Shown here in pieces: positions 1 through 6,922 of a DNA stretch of 22,287 nucleotides. A model generated the notes under the pieces. That model was not told where the DNA came from, did not search any database, and was given only the letters and a program-made list of their open reading frames with translations. Position 1 is the first letter of the stretch. Every line of letters begins with the position of its first letter. Both the position numbers and the translations under genes were made by a program. The DNA is taken from the NCBI GenBank assembly GCA_045578045.1, contig JAZNJM010000025.1:1-22287 (forward strand). The letters are read 5' to 3'. This DNA is from SIG653 sp045578045 (GTDB lineage Bacteria > Bacillota > Clostridia > Oscillospirales > CAG-382).

Positions 1-969
1 TGGGGATATCATAGCGGAATGTCTGAGCCACTGGTTGGTAAAATCCTTTCAAAATACCCCAGAGAGAGCTTTTATATTGCAACTAAGTTTCCAGGGTATG
101 ATTTAGGCAATATGGGAAAAGCGGAAGAAATATTCAACAAACAGCATGAAGGTGTTGAGACGGATTACGTTGATTTTTACCTTATTCATAGCGTTTCAGA
201 AACAAATTATCCTCATTATCTCAATGATGAAAAGTATGGAGATTTTTCCTATTTTGTGAAACAAAAAGAGCTTGGAAGAATAAAACATATTGGTTTTTCC
301 ATACACGCAAGTTTTGATATTTTAAAAGGCTTTATTGAGGCGTATGGAGAGCATATTGATTTTGTTCAGATTCAGCTCAATTATATCGATTGGAATTATC
401 AGGATGCAAAAGCTAAGGTTGAATTTTTGAACAGCAAAAATATTCCAATATGGGTTATGGAGCCTGTTCGCGGAGGCAAACTTGCAAATATTGATGAGAA
501 GTATATAAACAAACTTTCCTCCATAAGAAAAGATGAAACCGCGCCTTCTTGGGCGTTCAGATATTTACAATCAATTAAAGGCGTTACGGTTGTTCTTTCG
601 GGAATGTCTTCAAAAGAACAGCTTTTGGAAAATATAAAGACATTTTCTGAGGAAAAGCCTTTATCTGAGGGGGAATTTAAAATTTTAACGTCTATTGGCG
701 ATGATATGGTTGGAAAAAAATCACTTCCTTGCACAGCTTGTAATTATTGTACGTCATATTGTCCCTCTGAAATTAAAATTCCATACTTTATCAAGCTGTA
801 TAATGAGCGTTCTGAGGATAATATAATTCCATCTTCTGCCCTTTCTCAGATTGATGAAAGAAATCTCCCCTCTGCTTGTATAGGGTGCAAGGCGTGTGAA
901 GGCGTTTGTCCGCAACAAATTGAAATTTCTGAATTGATGAAAGAGTTATCAGGGATTCTCGAAAAATAG
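1..969 (+). CDS. Aldo/keto reductase with C-terminal 2x[4Fe-4S] ferredoxin-like domain (5' end missing)
   Basis: The reading frame is open from base 1, and the residues before the first Met (WGYHSG) continue the family motif, so the true start lies outside the window. It is an NAD(P)H-type aldo/keto reductase. The conserved active-site Lys is seen in ATKFP and the His in YLIHS; the Tyr is probably the one in WGYH. The barrel runs to about residue 225 and ends with the usual cofactor segment (VVLSGMSS). Two cysteine clusters follow, CTACNYCTSYCP and CIGCKACEGVCP, each fitting a [4Fe-4S] site. This is the common clostridial 'predicted oxidoreductase of the aldo/keto reductase family' architecture. 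The substrate cannot be read from the sequence. A terminator follows 45 bases after the stop, so it is transcribed apart from capF. Confidence 0.93.
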   Translation, partial: WGYHSGMSEPLVGKILSKYPRESFYIATKFPGYDLGNMGKAEEIFNKQHEGVETDYVDFYLIHSVSETNYPHYLNDEKYGDFSYFVKQKELGRIKHIGFSIHASFDILKGFIEAYGEHIDFVQIQLNYIDWNYQDAKAKVEFLNSKNIPIWVMEPVRGGKLANIDEKYINKLSSIRKDETAPSWAFRYLQSIKGVTVVLSGMSSKEQLLENIKTFSEEKPLSEGEFKILTSIGDDMVGKKSLPCTACNYCTSYCPSEIKIPYFIKLYNERSEDNIIPSSALSQIDERNLPSACIGCKACEGVCPQQIEISELMKELSGILEK

Positions 970-1013
970 TAAATTAAGTCGTTTTCTCTTTTAAATTTGT
1001 TTATTATAGTTTT

Positions 1014-1040
1014 CCTCCTGCATAAAGCGGGAGGATTTTT
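1014..1040 (+). terminator. Intrinsic terminator after the aldo/keto reductase
   Basis: CCTCCTGC (1014-1021) pairs with GCGGGAGG (1027-1034), an 8-bp stem with one G-U pair and an ATAAA loop. ATTTTT follows at 1035-1040. Confidence 0.9.
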
Positions 1041-1071
1041 CGTTAAATGATATAAAATGTTTCTTAAAGCG

Positions 1072-1100
1072 TTGACAAAAAAAACATATCGTGATAAAAT
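1072..1100 (+). promoter_or_regulatory. Sigma-A promoter of capFG
   Basis: Perfect -35 TTGACA (1072-1077), 17-base spacer, -10 TAAAAT (1095-1100). Predicted start is near 1107, giving a leader of about 74 bases before the capF ATG. Confidence 0.88.
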
Positions 1101-1129
1101 GACCTTGTGTTTTGCGAAAAAAATATTGG

Positions 1130-1155
1130 ATAATCCCCTTGGATTCTGGGATTAT
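1130..1155 (+). promoter_or_regulatory. Hairpin in the capF leader
   Basis: ATAATCCC (1130-1137) and GGGATTAT (1148-1155) are perfect reverse complements with a 10-base loop, inside the predicted 5' leader and about 25 bases before the capF start. No T-tract follows, so it is not a terminator. An mRNA-stability or protein-binding role is possible but unproven. Confidence 0.5.
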
Positions 1156-1180
1156 TTATAAAAATAAAAGGAATTATTAT

Positions 1181-2380
1181 ATGAAAATACTTGTAACGGG
1201 TGCTTCTGGCTTTGCGGGGAAAAATCTTGTTGCCGCTTTGAAAAATATAAAAGACGGAAAAGACAAAACAAGGCCTGAGCTTAATATTGAAGAAATATAT
1301 CAATATGACGTTGATTCAACGGAAAAAGAACTTATTGATGCTTGTGAAAACGCAGACTTTGTTTTCAATTTTGCGGGAGTTAACCGTCCTCAGAATACAG
1401 AGGAGTTTATGAAAGGAAATTTTGGCTTTTCAAGTATATTGCTTGAGACGTTAAAGGCTAAAAACAACATTTGCCCCGTTGTTCTTTCAAGCTCAATACA
1501 GGCAACTCTCGTTGGAAGATATGCAGACGGAGAATACGGAAAAAGCAAAAAAGCGGGGGAGGACTTGTTTTTTGAATATGGCGAAGAAACGGGAGCAAAG
1601 GTTCTTGTTTATCGATTCCCCAATCTTTTTGGAAAATGGTGCAGACCAAACTATAACAGTGCGGTCGCAACCTTTTGTAACAATATTGCAAATGATCTTC
1701 CTATACAAGTGAACGACAGAAACGTTTTGCTTGAGCTTTTATATATTGACGACCTTGTTGAAGAAATGCTTGATGCCTTGGAAGGCAAAGAGCATAGATG
1801 TACCTTTGACGGAATTGAAACGATTATTTGTTCAAACGGAAAATTCTGTGCTGCTCCAACCACACATAAAATTACCCTTGGAGAAATTGTTGATTTGCTT
1901 TATTCCTTTAAGGAACAGTCAAACAGTCTGCTTATGCCCGAAATTCCAAAGGGCAGTTTTGCCAAAAAGCTCTATTCAACATATTTATCTTATCTTCCAA
2001 AAGAAAAGGTTTCGTTCCCTTTAAAAATGAACGTTGACCAGAGAGGGAGTTTTACAGAGCTTCTCAAAACGGAAAAATGCGGACAGTTCAGCGTTAATAT
2101 TTCAAAACCAAATATAACGAAAGGTCAACATTGGCACAACACGAAATGGGAGTTTTTCATTGTTGTTTCGGGAAAAGGACTTATTCAGCAAAGAAAAATT
2201 GATTCTGACGAGGTTCTCGAATTTTACGTTTCGGGAGATAAAATTGAAGCGGTACATATGCTTCCAGGATATACTCATAACATAATAAACCTATCAGATA
2301 AAGAAGATCTTGTTACGGTTATGTGGGCGAATGAATGTTTTGATCCAAATAAGCCCGATACTTTTTTTGAAATAGTGTAG
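1181..2380 (+). CDS. capF: CapF-type bifunctional UDP-sugar reductase/cupin epimerase (UDP-L-FucNAc pathway)
   Basis: 399 aa. The ATG at 1181 is chosen because AAGGAATTATTAT lies just upstream and the protein then opens with the nucleotide-binding motif MKILVTGASGFAGKNL; an in-frame start at 1112 would add 23 unlikely residues. The N-terminal short-chain dehydrogenase domain carries the catalytic Tyr119/Lys123 (YGKSK). From about residue 290 the C-terminal cupin is very close to known CapF: ISKPNITKGQHWHNTKWE (metal-binding His), a YVSGDKIE segment and PGYTHNI. By family knowledge CapF epimerises C3 through the cupin and reduces C4 through the SDR domain, making a UDP-N-acetyl-6-deoxy-talose that CapG converts to UDP-L-FucNAc for surface polysaccharide. 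The partner gene starts 10 bases downstream. A CapE dehydratase is not in the window. Confidence 0.94.
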   Translation: MKILVTGASGFAGKNLVAALKNIKDGKDKTRPELNIEEIYQYDVDSTEKELIDACENADFVFNFAGVNRPQNTEEFMKGNFGFSSILLETLKAKNNICPVVLSSSIQATLVGRYADGEYGKSKKAGEDLFFEYGEETGAKVLVYRFPNLFGKWCRPNYNSAVATFCNNIANDLPIQVNDRNVLLELLYIDDLVEEMLDALEGKEHRCTFDGIETIICSNGKFCAAPTTHKITLGEIVDLLYSFKEQSNSLLMPEIPKGSFAKKLYSTYLSYLPKEKVSFPLKMNVDQRGSFTELLKTEKCGQFSVNISKPNITKGQHWHNTKWEFFIVVSGKGLIQQRKIDSDEVLEFYVSGDKIEAVHMLPGYTHNIINLSDKEDLVTVMWANECFDPNKPDTFFEIV

Positions 2381-2390
2381 TGAGGGAAAA

Positions 2391-3584
2391 ATGAGCGATA
2401 TTAAACTTGATTATTCAGATATAAACTTTAAAAACAACGGAAAATTAAAGCTATTGATAATTGTTGGAACACGTCCCGAAATTATCAGACTTGCGGCAGT
2501 TATAACAAAATGCAGAAAGTATTTTGATTGTATTCTTGCTCATACGGGGCAGAATTATGATTATAATCTCAACGGAATATTTTTCAGGGATTTGAAACTT
2601 GACGATCCTGAGGTTTATATGAATGCTGTTGGAGATGACCTTGGCGCAACGGTTGGAAACATTATTAACTGTTCGTATAAGCTGATGGCACAAACGAATC
2701 CTGATGCACTTTTGATTTTGGGAGATACAAATTCTTGTCTTTCTGCCATAAGTGCGAAAAGACTTCATATTCCTATTTTCCATATGGAAGCGGGAAACCG
2801 TTGTAAAGATGAATGTCTTCCTGAGGAAACAAACAGAAGAATAGTTGATATTATTTCAGACGTTAATCTTGCGTATTCTGAACACGCAAGAAGATATCTT
2901 GCAGATTGTGGACTTCCCAAAGAGAGAACCTACGTTACAGGCTCTCCTATGGCAGAGGTTCTTCATGAGAATCTTGAAGAAATTGAAAGCTCAGACGTTC
3001 AAAAAAGACTTGGACTTGAATCGGGAAAATATATTTTTTTTTTAGTATATAGAGAAGAAAACATTGATACGGAAAAAAACTTCGTTTCTCTTTTCACCGC
3101 AATAAACAAATTAGCTGAAAAATACAATATGCCAATTCTTTATTCTTGCCACCCGAGAAGCAAAAAAAGACTTGAACAAAGCGGATTTGTTCTTGATAAA
3201 CGTGTCAGAAGAAATGAACCCCTTGGATTCCACGACTACAATAATTTACAAATGAACGCTTTTGCAGTCGTTTCAGACAGTGGAACGCTCCCCGAAGAAA
3301 GCTCTTTCTTCACTTCTATTGGAAAGCCCATAGCAGCGGTTTGTATAAGAACGAGTACGGAACGCCCTGAGGCGTTGGATAAGGCTTGTTTTATTCTTGC
3401 GGGAATTGATGAAAAATCCTTGCTTCAAGCGGTTGATACAGCGGTTATGGCAAGAGAAAACGGAGATTTTGGAATCCCCGTTCCAGATTATTTTGAGGAA
3501 AACGTTTCAACAAAGGTTGTTAAAATAATTCAATCGTATACAGGCGTTGTTAATAAAATGGTTTGGAGAAAAGATAAGTTTTAA
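2391..3584 (+). CDS. capG: CapG-like non-hydrolysing UDP-sugar 2-epimerase with altered active-site motif
   Basis: 397 aa, second gene of the capF operon, preceded by GTGAGGGAAAA. It belongs to the UDP-GlcNAc/UDP-FucNAc 2-epimerase family: VGTRPEIIRL (25-34), HTGQNYDYNL, GDTNS (111-115), HMEAGNRC (131-138), LPEETNRR, SDSGTLPEESSFF and RTSTERPEA are all present. HMEAGNRC plus REENID places it with the CapG branch rather than WecB. By family knowledge it inverts C2 of the CapF product to give UDP-L-FucNAc. The family motif S-A-H-R-E-E-N reads L-V-Y-R-E-E-N here (Tyr220), so the His equivalent to E. coli WecB His213 appears replaced. The change lies beside a T-rich run (3034-3043), but the frame is correct on both sides. 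The enzyme may still be active; that is not decidable here. Confidence 0.9.
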   Translation: MSDIKLDYSDINFKNNGKLKLLIIVGTRPEIIRLAAVITKCRKYFDCILAHTGQNYDYNLNGIFFRDLKLDDPEVYMNAVGDDLGATVGNIINCSYKLMAQTNPDALLILGDTNSCLSAISAKRLHIPIFHMEAGNRCKDECLPEETNRRIVDIISDVNLAYSEHARRYLADCGLPKERTYVTGSPMAEVLHENLEEIESSDVQKRLGLESGKYIFFLVYREENIDTEKNFVSLFTAINKLAEKYNMPILYSCHPRSKKRLEQSGFVLDKRVRRNEPLGFHDYNNLQMNAFAVVSDSGTLPEESSFFTSIGKPIAAVCIRTSTERPEALDKACFILAGIDEKSLLQAVDTAVMARENGDFGIPVPDYFEENVSTKVVKIIQSYTGVVNKMVWRKDKF

Positions 3585-3630
3585 AATTATTCACTCCCTT
3601 TCGTTTTAAAAACTATATATTATAAATTGA

Positions 3631-3670
3631 AATCCACCCTGCAAAGTTACCATATGCAAGGTGGATTTTT
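3631..3670 (+). terminator. Terminator between the convergent capG and GH43 genes
   Basis: AATCCACCCTGC (3631-3642) pairs with GCAAGGTGGATT (3656-3667) with one C-A mismatch; TTTTT follows on the plus strand. The minus-strand 3' side is only weakly T-rich (ATTTCAATTT), so it may also slow the GH43 transcript. Confidence 0.85.
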
Positions 3671-3687
3671 GTGTTTACTGAAAACTA

Positions 3688-6246
3688 TTATTTTGCTTTT
3701 TCAACTTTAGCGTTTGTTATTTTTGCGTTTGCACCATAGCCTGTAAATCCAAACGCACCGTTTAAGAAAGGAGTATTATCATAGGTTTCACTTACGAGCA
3801 AATCGTCAATATATATTCTTATAACGTTTCCTTTTGCCTCGACCTTTAAGGTGTATTCTGTTTTTTCAGAAAAGCTCATTTCATAATAACTCAGAATCTC
3901 TCCCCTTGAATAGTTGACGTCATAAAGAACGATACCTTTGTCCCAATTAAGACAGATATAATATCCCTGATAAAAATATCTTCCAAGGTTAGAGTTGTTT
4001 CCTGCTCCCCCAAGAGCTGGATTTTTTGCCCGTATAAGCATTCCCACATCGCCGCCAGCTTCGTTGAAAGAAAAGGTTGCTGAGAAAGAATAATCTCCAA
4101 AGTCTTCGCTTCCGTATAATACTTTTCCGTGAGACACCATTGAATCTGTTGTATCGTAGAATGAAAGCTCTTTGTCTGTTTTTATCCACGTTCCGTCTGA
4201 ATATTTGGATTTATTCAGGGAAACTGTTCCCTCGAATAATTCTTCACTTTCAACAAAATTATACGTGAAAATATTTGCTTTTCCTGATACTAATTTGAAA
4301 GTAATTACACCGAATGATTTTTCTAATTTAATATTTCTCATAGAAACCGTTGACAAAACTCCGTTTGTATTGGGTAAATCAACGCTTCCAAGAAGTTTTC
4401 CGCCTTTGTATATTTCAATAACGGAATCTGTTTCTGAATAATACGAAATTCCAACGTCATAACTTGTTGTCTTCCCAACGTTAACGTAATAATTTCTCGT
4501 TGATTTTGGGTTCATAACGGCATACGTTATGGTTTGGTCTTTAACGGTTTCACCGTCTTCAATTGAGGTTATTGCGTGGAATTTTCCCTCTATTGGTTTA
4601 TAAAACGTTTTGAGAGAAGATCCGTTGGCTTCAAAGGATATTGCCATATACCCAAGAGACGCTTCTCCGTTTACTGCAATTACACCAATTTTTCCGCAAG
4701 GTATATTAAGTCCGATAGTTGCGATAGAAAGTCCGTTGAGGTAAAAAGAATACCTTTTGCCATCTTTTTTTATGGATAGGGCTTGTAAAACTGAAAAATC
4801 AACTTTTTTATTAAATGAGGTTGGTAGATCAGTATAAACGAATGATGCTCGTTCACCGTTTTCATACGTTTCAATATATAATTCTTGCTTTTCAACGTCA
4901 ATAAAAGCAATTGTATAATTGTTGCTGTCAACGTATGAAAATACAATACCCGCTTTTTCAGTTATGCTTTTAAAATTCACTTCTACCGTGTATTTTTCAG
5001 ATGTAATTATATCTTTTGAAAGAACTAACCCGCCTTGTTGAACAAGTATAGTTGAATCTTTCATTGATGTTTTTTCGTATGTAAATTTATCGCTTTTTGA
5101 TTTTGAATCGGTTGATATTTCCGGCTGTTTAGGAGCTTGTTGCGGGGTGCTTGTTGGCCCTGAGGATAAAAAGTCTTTTCCGTTAAGACTTAAGGGATCT
5201 ATATTCATCGCTCTTGAGCCTTCTCTGATAAAGGTATGATAAACAATATAATACGTGTCCATATCAGGCCCTAAAACCGTTGATGAATGACCGATTCCCG
5301 AAAGAGGAGGAGTTGTATTCAGCATAATAATGCTTCCCGAAACGTCTGAAAACTCCAAAGGTGAGGTTGTACTTGTTGCACCCTCTATTCTATATCCTTT
5401 TGACCAGACGTGGTTTCCGCAATAGGTGAGATAATAAACGCCGTTTCGCTTTATAACCATTGGCCCTTCCGTCCAACCCCCAGCAACACTTGCTCCAATG
5501 CTTTTATCTCTCCAAGAAAGGTCATACGGGTTTGTCATCTCGTATGCTTTAAGCTCTTTATCCCAAGCGTGATAGAAATACCATTTTCCGTTATCGTCTA
5601 TAAAAACGTGTCCGTCTATGGAATTTCCTAAATTATCCGTCATAATGCTAAAAGGTCCGAGAGGGTTATCGGCTTTAAGCACGTAATGTCCGTTTCCCGC
5701 AGGAGAGGTATACATATAAAAATTACCGTTATAATAGGTAACCTCAGGGGCATACGCACTTTTGAGTCTGTCATCAATGGCACAAATTCCCTCGTATTTC
5801 CAATCAATAAGATTATCAGAAGACCAAACTTTAATTCCCGTATACCAATCGTGTGTTGATGAATAGAGATAATATTTTCCGTTGTGTCGCATAACGAAGG
5901 GATCACCAAATCCATAATTCTCCCAAGCGTTTGGCGTTGTTGCATCCATCAGAGAATTTTGATAAGTTTCAAGGTCAACGGATACTTCTTCAACGAAAGA
6001 GCCTTCTGAATAATCAGATTCGGTTGAACTGCTTTCTGTTGATTCTTCTTTAAAGGTTGAAGAATTTTCGTCTAAGGTTGAAGAATTTTCGTCAGTAGAA
6101 TAATCTGAGCTTTCAACAGCTTCAGAGCTTTTTTCTTCGGGAACAGAAAAATTGTCTTCGCTTTCACTATCTGAAGAACAACAGCTTATTAATAACAAAA
6201 TCGTTGAAAGAATGAAAGATATAAATATTAGATTTTTGTTTATCAT
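3688..6246 (-). CDS. GH43-family glycoside hydrolase lipoprotein with C-terminal beta-sandwich modules
   Basis: 852 aa from the ATG at 6246, which has GGGAGG seven bases upstream; a start at 6261 would bypass this site. The signal peptide ends in a lipobox (LLLISC), so the protein should be a membrane-anchored lipoprotein. A Ser/Glu/Asp-rich linker spans about residues 25-90. The GH43 five-blade propeller domain follows (about 95-370). Candidate catalytic residues are the Asp in GFGDPFVMRHNGKYYLY (base), the Asp in SIDGHVFIDDNGKWYFYHA (modulator) and the Glu in WTEGPMVIKRNGVYYL (acid). The rest looks like three beta-sandwich modules, including concanavalin-like segments around 395-545 and 680-850, probably carbohydrate-binding. 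GH43 members usually cut arabinan or xylan side chains; the linkage cannot be read here. Unlike its neighbours it has no dockerin. Confidence 0.9.
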   Translation of the reverse strand: MINKNLIFISFILSTILLLISCCSSDSESEDNFSVPEEKSSEAVESSDYSTDENSSTLDENSSTFKEESTESSSTESDYSEGSFVEEVSVDLETYQNSLMDATTPNAWENYGFGDPFVMRHNGKYYLYSSTHDWYTGIKVWSSDNLIDWKYEGICAIDDRLKSAYAPEVTYYNGNFYMYTSPAGNGHYVLKADNPLGPFSIMTDNLGNSIDGHVFIDDNGKWYFYHAWDKELKAYEMTNPYDLSWRDKSIGASVAGGWTEGPMVIKRNGVYYLTYCGNHVWSKGYRIEGATSTTSPLEFSDVSGSIIMLNTTPPLSGIGHSSTVLGPDMDTYYIVYHTFIREGSRAMNIDPLSLNGKDFLSSGPTSTPQQAPKQPEISTDSKSKSDKFTYEKTSMKDSTILVQQGGLVLSKDIITSEKYTVEVNFKSITEKAGIVFSYVDSNNYTIAFIDVEKQELYIETYENGERASFVYTDLPTSFNKKVDFSVLQALSIKKDGKRYSFYLNGLSIATIGLNIPCGKIGVIAVNGEASLGYMAISFEANGSSLKTFYKPIEGKFHAITSIEDGETVKDQTITYAVMNPKSTRNYYVNVGKTTSYDVGISYYSETDSVIEIYKGGKLLGSVDLPNTNGVLSTVSMRNIKLEKSFGVITFKLVSGKANIFTYNFVESEELFEGTVSLNKSKYSDGTWIKTDKELSFYDTTDSMVSHGKVLYGSEDFGDYSFSATFSFNEAGGDVGMLIRAKNPALGGAGNNSNLGRYFYQGYYICLNWDKGIVLYDVNYSRGEILSYYEMSFSEKTEYTLKVEAKGNVIRIYIDDLLVSETYDNTPFLNGAFGFTGYGANAKITNAKVEKAK

Positions 6247-6321
6247 CGGTTTTCCTCCCAAGTGAACGGATAAACACTAAAAAAACGTATAAATATAAAG
6301 GGATAACCTTTTCCTAAAGTG

Positions 6322-6350
6322 ATTTTAGCATATAAAATTTGATTTTTCAA
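6322..6350 (-). promoter_or_regulatory. Promoter of the GH43 lipoprotein gene
   Basis: On the minus strand: TTGAAA (6350-6345), 17-base spacer, TAAAAT (6327-6322). It lies about 76 bases before the ATG. Confidence 0.75.
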
Positions 6351-6555
6351 GGGAGAGGAGAAAATAATAACAATTTTTTAAAAACTCATTTTTGATTAAC
6401 CAACGTATAAGCCCGAATTTGACATTTAAAGAAGAAAAAACAAAATTACAATTGTGAAACAGAAATGGAGAATTTTTTGAAAGTCAAAATCAGAATATGT
6501 TAAGATACTTTTGAGCTTTTCTAAGTTTTTTGAGATAATTTTTTCTGTAAACCTA
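6351..6555. other. AT-rich intergenic stretch without recognisable gene
   Basis: Several T-runs and one weak plus-strand promoter-like pair (TTGAAA at 6477-6482, TAAGAT at 6501-6506, 18-base spacer). I see no coding region or strong structure. Regulator sites for the divergent GH43 and CHAP-cohesin genes could lie here. Confidence 0.4.
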
Positions 6556-6584
6556 TTTACAAATGAAAAAAAAGGTGATATACT
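6556..6584 (+). promoter_or_regulatory. Promoter of the structured RNA / CHAP-cohesin leader
   Basis: TTTACA (6556-6561), 17-base spacer, TATACT (6579-6584). The expected start, seven bases past the -10 box, is G6591, which is exactly the first base of the closing helix of the RNA described next. Confidence 0.8.
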
Positions 6585-6590
6585 GTTAAT

Positions 6591-6790
6591 GCCAAACTAT
6601 AAAAAAATACTAAAAAAATGAAAAGCAATCATTTGGGGGTATATTATACCCTTTTTAGTTCATACTATGAATCTGATAAAAGTGCAAATTCCATCAGTGT
6701 GAACGTGATTGTTTTTCGTATTGATATAGTTTGGCGACTATCGGGGTTTGCGTTTTTTGTGCGGCTTACTTCGGTAGCCGCATTTTTTAT
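6591..6790 (+). ncRNA. Candidate structured RNA (riboswitch-like leader or small RNA), class unknown
   Basis: A fold read by eye: P1 is a perfect 10-bp helix, GCCAAACTAT (6591-6600) with ATAGTTTGGC (6726-6735). A 5-bp helix follows, 6606-6610 with 6718-6722. After a lopsided A-rich bulge (6611-6620) comes P2, 11 bp with one G-U, 6621-6631 with 6706-6716. P2 opens into a three-way junction with hairpin P3 (GGGTAT/ATACCC, 6637-6651) and P4 (8 bp, 6658-6665 with 6697-6704) capped by a 31-base loop. An intrinsic terminator ends the unit near 6790. An alternative helix ATAGT (6726-6730)/ACTAT (6737-6741) would break P1, as in an attenuator. The length of about 200 bases resembles 6S RNA, but I see no clear 6S central bubble, nor signatures of c-di-GMP, T-box, TPP, SAM, lysine, cobalamin or ZTP elements. 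Confidence 0.6.
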
Positions 6791-6792
6791 TT
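6760..6792 (+). terminator. UUCG-loop intrinsic terminator inside the CHAP-cohesin leader
   Basis: GCGGCTTAC (6761-6769) pairs with GTAGCCGC (6774-6781) with one bulged T, around a C(TTCG)G tetraloop. TTTTTTATTTTT follows (6783-6794). It lies 131 bases before the downstream ATG, so it either ends a small RNA or attenuates the gene. Confidence 0.9.
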
Positions 6793-6922
6793 TTGAGATG
6801 TTTTTACAAGCTCCCTTTTGCTTATGGCGCCTAACAAAAGAGTTTTTTGAAAACACATTTCAGTATTTAAAAGTGCAAACTTGAAAAAATTAATCGCCGT
6901 ATAATCGGCAGAAAGGACGTTT

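Noticed and set aside
6591..6790. Calling the RNA 6S RNA outright
   Set aside because: Length and promoter-terminator layout fit, but the closing helix ends 55 bases before the transcript end, the interior is a three-way junction, and no clear central bubble is seen.
6618..6884. 88-residue open frame in the leader region
   Set aside because: It overlaps the RNA helices and terminator, has no ribosome site, and its residues look like translated non-coding AT-rich DNA.
6900..6905. TATAAT as a second promoter for the CHAP-cohesin gene
   Set aside because: No -35 at 16-18 bases; the box is the loop of a GCCG/CGGC hairpin (6896-6909).
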